64,000 bases of DNA from Terrisporobacter mayombei (GCF_020748465.1 NZ_JAHZMP010000006.1:124001-188000); one strand, 5' to 3'; counted from the first letter of the stretch, positions 1 to 9,236 are shown. Notes: generated by a model from the letters alone, not told the origin. Program-made: numbers and translations.

Positions 1-296
1 CATATCTGTTGCTTAAAATTTACTTCGCTCAAAATTTTTATTTACTTATCTTTAATTATTAACTCTGATTAACTATTATATCACAAACATAGTAATATTT
101 TTAAAGTAATTAAGTTTTATAGCATAATTAGTTACAATTATTTATGTTAATTTTGCATATTTATGTTAATTTACTTTAACATAAAGTAACGCATTCTTAA
201 CACTATTAAATAGTATTTACAGACTATAATTTACTAAAGAAATATTTATATATTATTCTTTTTATATAATTTATTATTTTATAAGGAGGGAATTTT
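1..296. other. AT-rich intergenic lead-in with a short GCGAAG-type repeat
   Basis: No gene is supported here. Positions 16-39 hold a dyad-like element (AAATTT arms around ACTTCGCT) that resembles the one at 6857-6882 upstream of the DUF1015 gene. The rest is very AT-rich and includes the promoter and 5' leader of the symporter gene; the ribosome site AAGGAGGG lies at about 282-289. Confidence 0.5.
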
Positions 297-1799
297 ATGG
301 AAAACATAGTCAATAGTATTAACTCTGTAGTTTGGAGTGTAGCACTTGTATGGACTTGTCTTGGTGTTGGTATTTATTTTAGCATTAGAACTAGATTCTC
401 GCAGATTAGAAATATTAAAGAAATGGTTGCTTTATTATTTGGAGGTAAAAAATCAGAACAAGGTATATCCTCATTCCAAGGATTTTGTACAGCTCTTGCT
501 GGTCGTATAGGAACTGGTAATATTGCCGGCGTCGCTACAGCTATAGCTTGGGGAGGTCCTGGAGCACTATTTTGGATGTGGCTTGCAGCATTCCTTGGTG
601 CAGGATCAGCTTTTGCCGAATCAACTTTAGGTCAGTTATATAAAGAGGAGCACGAGGGTGAATATCGTGGAGGACCTGCTTACTATATCGAAAAGGGATT
701 TGGAAGCACTACATTTTCTAAAATCTACGGGATAACGTTTGCAGTTGTTACACTTATCGCTATAGGAATATTACTTCCTGGTGTTCAAGCTAACTCAATT
801 GCAATATCTGTAAACAATGCTTTTGGTCTTAATGTTAATATTACAGCTGTTATATTAGTTGTATTTCTTGCTCTTATAATCTTTGGTGGAATAAAAAGAA
901 TAGGTTCTGCTGCAGAATTTATCGTTCCTTTTATGGGTGGAGCATATATCTTAATGGCACTTATTATTATTGCAGTTAATATAGCTGATTTACCAGGTAT
1001 ATTAGTTTTAATATTCAAGTCTGCATTTGGTGCAGAGGCAACGTTTGGTGGTATAATCGGTTCTACAATAGCTTGGGGTGTAAAACGTAGCGTTTACTCA
1101 AACGAAGCTGGTCAAGGTACTGGACCACAAGCATCTTCAGCCGCTGAAGTATCGCATCCTGCAAAACAAGGTTTCGTTCAAGCTTTCTCTGTTTACGTTG
1201 ACACATTATTTGTTTGTTCAGCAACAGGATTTATGATTATGATGACTGGTTGCTACAACACTTATTATGAAGCTACAGGCAAAGCAATTGTTAAAAATAT
1301 GCCTCAATTGGGTATTCCAGAAATAGGCCCAGCTTATACTCAAAATGCTGTAGATACCTTAGTTCCTGGATTTGGTTCTGCTTTCGTTGCCATAGCATTA
1401 TTCTTCTTTGCATTTACTACTTTAATGGCTTATTATTATATAGCAGAAGTTAACTTAACTTATTTGGTTAAAAAAGTTAAAAAAGGTGAAGGTAGTAAAG
1501 TTGCAATTAATGTATTGAGATTTGTATTATTAGCTATGACTGCATTTGGATGTATGAAGAGTGCAGGTCTTGCATGGGCAATGGGTGATATTGGCGTAGG
1601 ACTTATGGCATGGTTAAACTTAGTCGCTATAGTTCTTCTATCTAATACAGTTATTAAATGCTTTAAAGATTATGAAAGACAAATGAAACTTGGAATTCCT
1701 AGAGATGATATAAACTTTGACCCTACACCTCTTGGAATAAAAGGAGCTACTTTCTGGGAAGAAAGAGTTGCGAGTGGTGAAAATAACCCTCAATCTTAA
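297..1799 (+). CDS. Sodium:alanine/glycine symporter (AGCS family)
   Basis: A 500-residue integral membrane protein of the alanine/glycine:cation symporter family, expected to import small neutral amino acids with Na+ across the cytoplasmic membrane. The family-typical segment GRIGTGNIAGVATAI lies near residues 70-85, followed by the WGGPGALFWMW and GGPAYYIEKG blocks and about ten hydrophobic segments. Length is normal for the family. A strong AAGGAGGG site sits 7 nt before the ATG. It is monocistronic and ends in a bidirectional terminator shared with the convergent Fe-S gene. The substrate (alanine or glycine) cannot be read from sequence, but glycine uptake would suit the two glycine reductase loci downstream. 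Confidence 0.9.
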   Translation: MENIVNSINSVVWSVALVWTCLGVGIYFSIRTRFSQIRNIKEMVALLFGGKKSEQGISSFQGFCTALAGRIGTGNIAGVATAIAWGGPGALFWMWLAAFLGAGSAFAESTLGQLYKEEHEGEYRGGPAYYIEKGFGSTTFSKIYGITFAVVTLIAIGILLPGVQANSIAISVNNAFGLNVNITAVILVVFLALIIFGGIKRIGSAAEFIVPFMGGAYILMALIIIAVNIADLPGILVLIFKSAFGAEATFGGIIGSTIAWGVKRSVYSNEAGQGTGPQASSAAEVSHPAKQGFVQAFSVYVDTLFVCSATGFMIMMTGCYNTYYEATGKAIVKNMPQLGIPEIGPAYTQNAVDTLVPGFGSAFVAIALFFFAFTTLMAYYYIAEVNLTYLVKKVKKGEGSKVAINVLRFVLLAMTAFGCMKSAGLAWAMGDIGVGLMAWLNLVAIVLLSNTVIKCFKDYERQMKLGIPRDDINFDPTPLGIKGATFWEERVASGENNPQS

Positions 1800-1853
1800 T
1801 TTGTAATCAACTCACAATTTGATGATAAAATAAAACCCTAAAAAATGTACCAG

Positions 1854-1883
1854 AAAAAGAGCTAAGGCGGCTTAGCTCTTTTT
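1854..1883. terminator. Bidirectional terminator
   Basis: A perfect 13-bp stem (AAAAAGAGCTAAG / CTTAGCTCTTTTT) with a GCGG tetraloop and A/T tracts on both sides lies between two convergent genes. Confidence 0.9.
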
Positions 1884-1900
1884 CGTGTAAAAAAATATAT

Positions 1901-2692
1901 TTAAGGTTGTTTAAATGAACATGGTAAATTTACTACACATTTACCACAAACCTGGCTTCCTCCTCTTGGCTTACCTTTTTCCACTTCTCTATTTCCATAT
2001 AATTTTTCATACTTATCAAAACTTTTCATACAAGTTTCATAACATTTAAATCTATCATAATTATTCGCATTTAATGCTCCACTGAAGCAACGCTTTACAC
2101 ATACTAAACAACTTTTATTTCTTTTGTACAAACAATTTTCTTCTTCTAATGGTTTATCTGGACTTACCTGTAAGTTTGTAACTATGGTAAAATATCTTCC
2201 ACAACATCCTTCTTTAGTAATTAACATATTATTAATTCCAAAAGTTCCAAGGCCAGCTATCTTTGCCATATGTCTATGAGACCATTTACTTTTTAATATA
2301 TCTGTTTTAAAATCACTAGCTACATTACATACGGCTGCACAGCATCCCATTTCTTCTATTTTTTTAATAAGGTAATCATTTAATTTAATAAACATTTCAT
2401 TAGTTTCTTGATAAGTTAAAGTCCATTTTTCTGATGCTAACTCTCCATCAATATTAGAATGAGCTATATCTTTAGTAAAAGGAACAAAATAAGCAATAAT
2501 AATAGTTGGATCATCTAATATATCACTAGGCATTAAATGTTCTTCAAAAGTATACTCTCTTATGCGAGAGATATCTTTATGATTAGCATCAGCAAAGCCA
2601 ACTAAAGGTTCTCTCCACGTTGTGCTTATATCATATCTTTTTTCATATTCTCTCACATAATCTACTATATATTTCTTAATTAAATTTTTCAT
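1901..2692 (-). CDS. Double 4Fe-4S cluster protein related to epoxyqueuosine reductase
   Basis: A protein of about 263 residues with a C-terminal cysteine-rich ferredoxin-like region: CLVCVKRC, then CYETC, then CGKCVVNLPC. This matches proteins annotated as 4Fe-4S double cluster binding or QueG-like. It is shorter than true QueG (about 350-380 residues), so a redox role is safer than queuosine synthesis. The longer frame opens with a GTG inside the ribosome site; I choose the ATG at 2692, which follows AAAGGTG at a proper distance. It is probably monocistronic. The substrate is unknown. Confidence 0.75.
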   Translation of the reverse strand: MKNLIKKYIVDYVREYEKRYDISTTWREPLVGFADANHKDISRIREYTFEEHLMPSDILDDPTIIIAYFVPFTKDIAHSNIDGELASEKWTLTYQETNEMFIKLNDYLIKKIEEMGCCAAVCNVASDFKTDILKSKWSHRHMAKIAGLGTFGINNMLITKEGCCGRYFTIVTNLQVSPDKPLEEENCLYKRNKSCLVCVKRCFSGALNANNYDRFKCYETCMKSFDKYEKLYGNREVEKGKPRGGSQVCGKCVVNLPCSFKQP

Positions 2693-2743
2693 AGAATTCA
2701 CCTTTTCCTATTAAGATTTCTTACACCTAATTAACTGTACATC

Positions 2744-2771
2744 TAAAAAAGCACCTTTTTTCAAAGATGCT
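2744..2771 (-). terminator. Rho-independent terminator of the small membrane protein gene
   Basis: Read on the minus strand, AGCATCTTT and AAAGGTGCT pair around a short A-rich loop and are followed by TTTTTT. It sits just after the stop codon of the small gene at 2786-2905. Confidence 0.75.
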
Positions 2772-2785
2772 ATAATGTCTGATTA

Positions 2786-2905
2786 CTATTTCTTTTTGCT
2801 ATTTTTATTTTGTTCTTCATCTCTTGCTCTTTTTTGTGCCCAAATATTAGTTACTATTATAAATAATAATATAAGACTTCCCACTCTTATTATAGTTTGA
2901 ACCAT
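2786..2905 (-). CDS. Small single-span membrane protein (39 aa), unknown function
   Basis: A short open frame translates as MVQTIIRVGSLILLFIIVTN followed by a basic and polar tail rich in Lys, Arg, Glu and Asn. The first 20 residues form one transmembrane helix; the charged tail should face the cytoplasm. A GGGGGG ribosome site lies 6 nt before the ATG, and a terminator follows the TAG stop closely, so the unit looks like a real gene. I do not recognise a family. It lies divergent from the EamA permease gene. Confidence 0.6.
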   Translation of the reverse strand: MVQTIIRVGSLILLFIIVTNIWAQKRARDEEQNKNSKKK

Positions 2906-3078
2906 ATTATCCCCCCAATTATATTTCTCTTTTACAGTTTTATCTTCTAATTAAATTATACACTAATTCTTCTTAATTATCATTTATTTTACGTTGCTAT
3001 AAGAGACTTACAACTGTTATAATTCACTTATTGATATATTTTACTAATTGAAAATAAAACTATAGGAGGGAAAATATT

Positions 3079-4011
3079 ATGAAGAAAAACTATCATTTTT
3101 ATGCACTTATAACAATAATATTTTGGGCAATGGCTTTTGTTTTTACTAGGCTAGCTCTTCAATACTTTGATGTGTATACTTTAAGTTTTCTAAGATATTT
3201 ATCAGCATCATTAACTTTAATTGTAATTATTTATTTTATGAAAATTAATAAGCCTAAGAAAGAAGACTTTCTTACCTATATACTTTCTGGATGTATTGGA
3301 TTTTTTATCTATGTAATTCTATTTACAAAAGGTACAGGACTTGTAACTTCAGCTACTGCTAGTATTGTAATCGCCATGGTTCCTGTCTTTACAGCCTTTT
3401 TGGCATCATTCTTTTATAAGGAAAAACTAAAAATGTATCAATGGTTTGCCATCGGAATTGAGTTTATAGGAATCTTAGTATTAACCTTAATGAACGGTAC
3501 CTTATCTATTAATGAAGGTATCTTGTGGCTATTACTAGCTGCACTTTGTCTTGCTACTTATAATTTACTACAAAGAAAATTAACAAAGAAATATACAGCT
3601 TTAGAGGCTAGTACTTATAGCATTTTTATTGGAACTTTATTTTTATGTGTGTTCTTACCTTCATCTGTAGGACCTACTTTACATGCTCCAATTGAACATA
3701 TAATATATGTTTTAATTCTTGGAATATTTTCTTCTGCTCTTGCTTATATTGCCTGGGCAAAGGCCATTTCCATAGCAGAAAAAACTACTTATGTAAGCAA
3801 TTATATGTTTGTTACACCATTTTTGACTACAATCTTAGGATTTGTAATGATGGGAGAAGTTCCTGATAAGGCTACTCTTTTAGGTGGTATGATTATTTTA
3901 GCTGGATTATTTATGTTTAATAAAGAAAGCTTTTTAGAACCATTTAGAAATAAAAAACTGTCTTCAGTGGAATGTGCTACTTCCACTGATAAAAATGATT
4001 TAATAAAATAA
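3079..4011 (+). CDS. EamA/DMT-family permease
   Basis: A 310-residue membrane protein with ten predicted helices arranged as two EamA repeats (about residues 5-135 and 150-282). The N-terminus YALITIIFWAMAFVFTRLAL is typical of drug/metabolite transporter exporters. Family members export amino acids or metabolites; the substrate is not predictable. An ATAGGAGGGA ribosome site precedes the ATG, and a hairpin terminator follows. It is monocistronic. Confidence 0.85.
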   Translation: MKKNYHFYALITIIFWAMAFVFTRLALQYFDVYTLSFLRYLSASLTLIVIIYFMKINKPKKEDFLTYILSGCIGFFIYVILFTKGTGLVTSATASIVIAMVPVFTAFLASFFYKEKLKMYQWFAIGIEFIGILVLTLMNGTLSINEGILWLLLAALCLATYNLLQRKLTKKYTALEASTYSIFIGTLFLCVFLPSSVGPTLHAPIEHIIYVLILGIFSSALAYIAWAKAISIAEKTTYVSNYMFVTPFLTTILGFVMMGEVPDKATLLGGMIILAGLFMFNKESFLEPFRNKKLSSVECATSTDKNDLIK

Positions 4012-4018
4012 AAATTAT

Positions 4019-4065
4019 AAAAGCCTTCTATGAAAATATTAACTTATTTTATAGGAGGCCTTTTT
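4019..4065. terminator. Terminator between convergent genes
   Basis: AAAAGCCTTCTAT pairs imperfectly with ATAGGAGGCCTTTT across an AT-rich loop and ends in a T tract on the plus strand. Confidence 0.75.
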
Positions 4066-4127
4066 ATACAATATTTTTAAAATTAAGTGCTTATTTATAT
4101 TCATAATCTGTTAAATTTTCTATATAT

Positions 4128-4502
4128 TTAAATATCAGTTAGTGGATAAGGATGACTATGGTGAACATTCATATATATTAGATTGTCATCTTTATCATAA
4201 GAGTATTTAATAGTAACTATTATCTTATCACCTATAGATACGTTCTTACATAATTCTTTATTTTCTATATAGTAACTTTCCCCATTATATGATGCTTTGA
4301 CTGTACTAGTCTCTTCATAACTCATTATATTTATCATAGGCACATAGCTTACCACACCTTTATGAGAAACATAACACTCAACAGTCATTATATAAGTTCC
4401 AAATGATATCCATTTAGTATCTTTAAATAACTTCATTTTTTTATTTAAATTTAATTCTTCTGTACTATTTATACTTTCTTTTAATGATGATTTGTCGTTC
4501 AT
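4128..4502 (-). CDS. Hypothetical soluble protein (124 aa)
   Basis: No family is recognised. The frame is 124 residues with an acidic and lysine-rich N-terminus, then alternating polar/hydrophobic stretches suggesting a beta-rich fold (residues 35-120), and no membrane helix or signal peptide. A GGGGGGA ribosome site is well placed before the ATG at 4502. It lies about 40 nt downstream of the HAAS/PadR pair on the same strand and may be co-transcribed with it. Confidence 0.55.
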   Translation of the reverse strand: MNDKSSLKESINSTEELNLNKKMKLFKDTKWISFGTYIMTVECYVSHKGVVSYVPMINIMSYEETSTVKASYNGESYYIENKELCKNVSIGDKIIVTIKYSYDKDDNLIYMNVHHSHPYPLTDI

Positions 4503-4544
4503 ATATATCCCCCCATGAAATTTTATCTAACACCCAACTATTAA

Positions 4545-4988
4545 TTAGTCTTCCATCGTTCTCTTTAAAGTTACAATTATAATACTTAAAATAATTACTA
4601 TACTTATTAATATTGTTAATACTGCCATTAACCAAGTAGGTACTTTGTTATAAAAACTGTTATAAGCAACCAAACATGCTGCACCAAAAAACCAACCAAA
4701 AGCATTAAGTATCTTTAATCTTAAACTTGCTAATTTCTTTAATCTTTCTTTTTTTACATCTATTTTCTTCGTATATATGGAGCGTAATTCAACAGATGCT
4801 TCTTCATCATTACCCCCATCAAATTGTTCAATTGCTTTATTTTGTGCTTCATTTTCTGAATACCCTTGATTAATATATTCTTTGGCAGAAGTTATCAAAT
4901 GTTCTTTTATCTCTTCCTTTATCTCTTTTGCATCTTTACTATCATCATTTTTATACAATCTATCTAAATATCCCTCTATGATTTTCAT
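4545..4988 (-). CDS. HAAS-domain membrane protein
   Basis: A 147-residue protein. Residues 1-70 resemble the HAAS / permease-prefix region (EIKEHLITSAKEYINQGYSE followed by AQNKAIEQFDGG) common next to PadR regulators. Two hydrophobic helices follow at about residues 93-142. Such proteins usually partner with a PadR repressor and sense membrane or envelope state, though the mechanism is not settled. The start is only 3 nt after the padR stop codon, so the two are translationally linked. Confidence 0.7.
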   Translation of the reverse strand: MKIIEGYLDRLYKNDDSKDAKEIKEEIKEHLITSAKEYINQGYSENEAQNKAIEQFDGGNDEEASVELRSIYTKKIDVKKERLKKLASLRLKILNAFGWFFGAACLVAYNSFYNKVPTWLMAVLTILISIVIILSIIIVTLKRTMED

Positions 4989-4991
4989 AAT

Positions 4992-5321
4992 TTATTTCCC
5001 CTTATTTAAAAATTTATTCATAACTTCTTGTATAAAATTCCATTCTTCAACTTTTATATCCAAGTCTTCTTTTCCATCTTCTGTTATATTGTAATACTTT
5101 CTTCTTCCTCCTGAATCTTGATTATCACCCCAATAAGACTTTATTAATCCTTTCGATTCTAACCTTTTTAATGAAACATACATGGTACTTTCTTTCAATT
5201 CAAATGTGGTCTCATCCTTGACTATTTTAGCAATTTCATATCCATAAGAATCTTCTTGGTTTAGTATTGATAAAATCAAAGTGTCAATATGACCTTTTAA
5301 TAATTCTTTATTTAAATTCAC
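4992..5321 (-). CDS. PadR family transcriptional regulator
   Basis: A 109-residue winged-helix repressor. The N-terminus ELLKGHIDTLILSILNQEDSYGYEI is the PadR signature (quoted in part: LLKGHIDTLILSIL); the wing contains GGRRKYYNITEDG. The start is a GTG at 5321 with GGGAGG 11 nt upstream. It probably represses its own operon with the HAAS protein. No clear inverted-repeat operator was found by eye. Confidence 0.85.
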   Translation of the reverse strand: MNLNKELLKGHIDTLILSILNQEDSYGYEIAKIVKDETTFELKESTMYVSLKRLESKGLIKSYWGDNQDSGGRRKYYNITEDGKEDLDIKVEEWNFIQEVMNKFLNKGK

Positions 5322-5484
5322 AAACTTATTAACCTCCCTTTATGTACTACCTCATTATATAAAGTACTTTATAATTTAATAGTAGCTTAGCTTTTTGACT
5401 TTAGCAATAAAAATTTTATTTTATTATTAAATATTTTTTATCTTCTAAACCATTTTAAAAGGTATATAATAGACCTTTCTATAA

Positions 5485-5522
5485 CAAAAAAACCAGAAGT
5501 AACTATACTTCTGGCTTTTTTT
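5485..5522. terminator. Bidirectional-looking terminator
   Basis: CCAGAAGT / ACTTCTGG with a 6-nt loop is flanked by an A tract and a T tract. It terminates the minus-strand DUF1015 operon. Confidence 0.85.
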
Positions 5523-5535
5523 ATTAAATTTTATA

Positions 5536-6777
5536 TTAATTTAATTCATGTAAGAAAAGTCCACATCTTACCTTTGGTTCAAACCAAGTAGATTTAGCTG
5601 GCATAATTTTATTCTCATCTGCCACTGAAATTAATTCATCTATATTAGTTGGATACATTAAAAAACCAACTTTCATATCATCGTCTACTCTTCTTTCTAT
5701 TTCTTTTGGTCCTCTTATTCCACCAATAAAATCTATTCTTTCATCAGCTCTAGGATTTTTAATACCTAAAATTTCATCTAATATATGATTTTGTAAAATA
5801 GAAATATCTAAAGTTTCAACTATGTCTCTATCTTGTAAATATTCTTTGCCAAATTCTATTTCATACCATTTATTATTTAAATACATTCCAACTTGTCCCT
5901 TACGCGTTGGCTTATAGTTTTTTTTTGCTTCCTTAACAATAAATTTTTCTTTTATTTTATTTAAAAATTCATCTTCAGTAAAGCCATTTAAGTCTTTTAC
6001 AACTCTATTATAATCCATTAGTTTTAAATCAGTATGTGGAGCTATCATTGCTGTATAGTAGTTAAATTCTTCTTCTCCAGTATAATTTGGATTTTTTATT
6101 CTTTCTTCTAATGCTATATTTTCTGCTGCTGCACACCTATGATGACCGTCAGCTATATAAAGATTTTCTACCTTTGCAAATTCATTTACTAGATCATTAA
6201 TATCTCTTTCCTTTTCCACTTTCCAAATAGTATGAATAACATCATCATCTGTTTTAAAATCATATATTGGTGTCATAAAATAAACATAATAATCTATTAT
6301 TTTTTCTATTTCTTCCTGGTTTTTATAAGTTAAAAGTACAGTTCCTGTATTTGCATTACAGTATTTTATATGATTAGTTCTATCTAACTCTTTGTCCGGC
6401 TTGGTATATTCATGTTTTTTTACTATTCCATTTATATTGTCATCAATTGCCACGCAAGCTACTATACCAGTTTGTGCTCTATCATTTACTATTTCTCTAT
6501 AAATGTAAATTGCATCTTTATTATCTCTTACAAATACATTTTTCTTCATAAACGTATCTAAATTTTCTTTAGCTTTTATATATACTTGTTCATCGTTCTC
6601 ATTTACATTATCATCTAAGTCTATTTCTGCTCTATCTATGTGTAAATAAGAATACTTATTATCCTTTGCTATTTTCTTTGCTTCTTCCCTATTCATCACG
6701 TCATAAGGTAGTTCTGCCACCATATTTACATATTCATTTGCAGGTCTTACTGCTTTAAAAGGCTTTATATTTGCCAT
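5536..6777 (-). CDS. DUF1015 family protein (possible serine/phosphoserine enzyme)
   Basis: A 413-residue soluble DUF1015 protein. The hallmark IADGHHRCAAAENIA lies near residue 200. The GHHR core resembles the ParB/sulfiredoxin-fold nucleotide-binding motif seen in SerK/SbnI-type serine kinases; that similarity is my reading, not a search result. The frame runs upstream to 6837, but the first ATG with a ribosome site (GGGGGAGGAAG) is at 6777; the 20-residue extension only translates a hairpin repeat. It is last in a run with serA and a class V aminotransferase, an arrangement that suggests a role in serine metabolism. Confidence 0.75.
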   Translation of the reverse strand: MANIKPFKAVRPANEYVNMVAELPYDVMNREEAKKIAKDNKYSYLHIDRAEIDLDDNVNENDEQVYIKAKENLDTFMKKNVFVRDNKDAIYIYREIVNDRAQTGIVACVAIDDNINGIVKKHEYTKPDKELDRTNHIKYCNANTGTVLLTYKNQEEIEKIIDYYVYFMTPIYDFKTDDDVIHTIWKVEKERDINDLVNEFAKVENLYIADGHHRCAAAENIALEERIKNPNYTGEEEFNYYTAMIAPHTDLKLMDYNRVVKDLNGFTEDEFLNKIKEKFIVKEAKKNYKPTRKGQVGMYLNNKWYEIEFGKEYLQDRDIVETLDISILQNHILDEILGIKNPRADERIDFIGGIRGPKEIERRVDDDMKVGFLMYPTNIDELISVADENKIMPAKSTWFEPKVRCGLFLHELN

Positions 6778-6785
6778 TGTTCTTC

Positions 6786-6890
6786 CTCCCCCAAATTCGC
6801 TTCGCTCATATCGCCAACGAATTATCTTCGCTACCACTTCAGATAATTCCGTTGTTCAAAATTTGCTTCGCTAAAATTTATTTGTTAATT
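6786..6890. repeat. Hairpin-forming intergenic repeat with GCGAAG motifs
   Basis: On the minus strand CAACGGAATTATCT pairs with AGATAATTCGTTG (13 bp, one bulged G) around the loop GAAGTGGTAGCGA. It is flanked by AGCGAAGC / GAGCGAAGCGAA elements in AAATTT contexts. It lies between serA and the DUF1015 gene, immediately before the latter's ribosome site. A shorter relative occurs at 16-39. Confidence 0.6.
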
Positions 6891-6901
6891 TATATTTATT
6901 C

Positions 6902-7849
6902 TTATAGTGCTATTTTCATATCATCAATTATTTCTTCTTCTACTAAAAAGTTATATATTATTTTTACTATTTCCTTGCCTATTCTTTCTTGTGCTTCCAC
7001 TGTTGAAGCCCCAAGGTGTGGCGTTGGAGAAACCATTGGATGATTAACTAGTTCTAAGTTAACTTTTGGTTCTTCTTCATAAACATCCAGAGCAGTAGCT
7101 TCAACTTTTCCATTTTCTAATGCTTCTATTAAAGCTTTTTCACAAACTAGTCCACCTCTAGCATGATTTATAAAGTAAACTCTATCTTTCATCATATTGA
7201 ACTCTTTTCTCCCTATTAAATATCCCTGATTTCTTTCTAAAGGAATATGAATAGTTAAAAAGTCTGCATTTTTTAATACTTCTTCAAAATTGCAGAAAGT
7301 ATAATCTTTACAAGAGTTCATCTCCCCAAGTATATCGTAATAAATTATATTCATTCCTAAATCATGAGCCATTTTAGCAACAGTTTTTCCTATTCTTCCA
7401 AGACCTATAATTCCAAGAGTTTTACCAAATATCTCTGTACCAACATATTTTGTTTTGTTCCACTGCCCATCTCTCATAGTTATATTTGAAATATTTATAA
7501 ATCTTGATAAAGTTATTATTTGACCTATTGTAAGTTCTGCAACAGATCTTGTGCTAGCATTAGGCGTATTGAAAACTTTGATTCCCTTTTTATTTGCATA
7601 TTCAACATTTATGTTATCAAGGCCAACACCACTTCTAATTATTAATTTTAGAGTGTTTCCTTCACATGCTTTATCTATAATTTCTTTTGTTATTACATTT
7701 TTTGAACGAATAACTAGCACATCTTTATCTTTTAATTTTTCCCCAAGTTCCATCTCATCGTAAAATTTATGTTCAACATCTATATTAAACTTTCTCAAGT
7801 TATTAACAGCATTTCTGTTCATTCCATCTGTTACTAATATCTTACACAT
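6902..7849 (-). CDS. serA: D-3-phosphoglycerate dehydrogenase
   Basis: A 315-residue NAD-dependent 2-hydroxyacid dehydrogenase that oxidises 3-phosphoglycerate to phosphohydroxypyruvate in serine synthesis. The Rossmann motif GIIGLGRIGKTVA is near residue 142, the catalytic region includes NHARGG, and the conserved C-terminal His is in SPTHLG-like SPTPHLGAST. It lacks the ACT domain of longer SerA types, as in many Clostridia, so serine feedback may be absent. A TGGAGG site precedes the ATG. It lies between the aminotransferase and DUF1015 genes. Confidence 0.85.
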   Translation of the reverse strand: MCKILVTDGMNRNAVNNLRKFNIDVEHKFYDEMELGEKLKDKDVLVIRSKNVITKEIIDKACEGNTLKLIIRSGVGLDNINVEYANKKGIKVFNTPNASTRSVAELTIGQIITLSRFINISNITMRDGQWNKTKYVGTEIFGKTLGIIGLGRIGKTVAKMAHDLGMNIIYYDILGEMNSCKDYTFCNFEEVLKNADFLTIHIPLERNQGYLIGRKEFNMMKDRVYFINHARGGLVCEKALIEALENGKVEATALDVYEEEPKVNLELVNHPMVSPTPHLGASTVEAQERIGKEIVKIIYNFLVEEEIIDDMKIAL

Positions 7850-7980
7850 AGTATTTACCTCCAGTTTTTACCCTTATAATTTCTATCTCATATAAATATC
7901 AAGAACTTTCTTAATATTCAAACTAAAATTTTTAAATTAAAACTTTGTACAACAAATGACGCAAATTAAATTTTCTAATA

Positions 7981-9051
7981 TTAAAATCCTAAAATTTCAT
8001 TAATATTAATTAATAATTCATTTACATCTTTTACTGTATAATCGCCCATGTGAGAAATTCTAAATGTTTTCTCTTTAAGGTCTCCATATCCATTGGCTAT
8101 TAAAAAGCCTCTTTCCTGTAATTTTTTATTGAGATTTGATACACTGATTCCTTGTGTATTCTTGATAACGGTAAGGGTATTAGACAAATAATTTACATCG
8201 GTAAAAATTTGGAAGTGTTCCTGTGCCCAGTCTCTAACTAGATTTGCCATTTCTTCATGACGATTAAATCTATTATCTAGGCCTTCATTTAAGATTTTTT
8301 TCAGTTGGAAATTTAAAGCGAACATATGTGAAAGGGAAGGTGTTGAAGGGTATTGATAATTTTTATTCTGGATGTACTCATAGATGGCGAGTAAATCAAA
8401 ATAATAACCCCGATTAGGTACTTTTTCTGCTCTCTTCTTTGCCTTTTCTGAGAAGGTGCAAAGAGACATTCCTGGTGGTAAGCCCAAAGCTTTTTGCACT
8501 GAAGTTAAACAAATATCTATGTTTGATTCATCTACTTCAATTTTCATACCACCTGCTGAACTAACAGCATCTACACAATAAATAATATTATCGTATTTTT
8601 TAATTACCTCTCCAATTTCTTTTATTGGATTAGCTATTCCGGTTGAGGTCTCATTATGAGTTACCATGACCGTATCATATTTATTCGTAGATAATACCTT
8701 ATCAACCATTTCTGGCTCAATAGCTTTTCCTAATTCGACTTTAAATAAATCCGCTGGAACACCATTTAATACGCCCATTTTATACCATCTGTCACCAAAG
8801 GAACCACAAGATAGTACTGCTGCTCTCTTTAAAGTACAGGAGCGAATGGAGCCTTCCATTAGGCCGCTACCGGAGGATGTTGATAATAAGATATTATTTT
8901 TTGTATAGAATAAATCTTGAAGTTTTTCAGTTATAGCTTCTTGTAAAGCTGATGCTTCACTTCCTCTATGGCTTATAACTTGTTTTGCCATTTGTGCTAA
9001 AACATCTTCATTTACATCTATTGGTCCTGGTATGAATAGTTTTTTGCTCAT
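7981..9051 (-). CDS. Class V aminotransferase (phosphoserine / alanine-glyoxylate type)
   Basis: A 356-residue PLP enzyme of the alanine-glyoxylate/serine-pyruvate aminotransferase family. The PLP lysine is in TSVQKALGLPPG (near residue 190), the acidic cofactor residue in CVDAVSSAGG, and the N-terminus IPGPIDVNEDVL is family-typical. Next to serA it probably makes phosphoserine from phosphohydroxypyruvate (inference). AAAGGAGG precedes the ATG. Part of the gene reads somewhat less AT-rich than its neighbours, which could reflect transfer or simply conservation. Confidence 0.8.
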   Translation of the reverse strand: MSKKLFIPGPIDVNEDVLAQMAKQVISHRGSEASALQEAITEKLQDLFYTKNNILLSTSSGSGLMEGSIRSCTLKRAAVLSCGSFGDRWYKMGVLNGVPADLFKVELGKAIEPEMVDKVLSTNKYDTVMVTHNETSTGIANPIKEIGEVIKKYDNIIYCVDAVSSAGGMKIEVDESNIDICLTSVQKALGLPPGMSLCTFSEKAKKRAEKVPNRGYYFDLLAIYEYIQNKNYQYPSTPSLSHMFALNFQLKKILNEGLDNRFNRHEEMANLVRDWAQEHFQIFTDVNYLSNTLTVIKNTQGISVSNLNKKLQERGFLIANGYGDLKEKTFRISHMGDYTVKDVNELLININEILGF

Positions 9052-9236
9052 AATTTTGCCTCCTTTCTTAATTATTAAAATAAATTAATTATTATTATAA
9101 CCATATTTTAAAAAATAATATTATAAATTATTATATTTCCTTTTTTTAATTTTATGATTATTTTAATTAATATTTATACTATGCATTTTGATAATATTTG
9201 TCAACAAAAAAATTCATTTTGTATATAAATTTATAT

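Noticed and set aside
6778..6837. N-terminal extension of the DUF1015 protein
   Set aside because: The 20 residues only translate the hairpin repeat; the ATG at 6777 has the ribosome site and starts the conserved protein.
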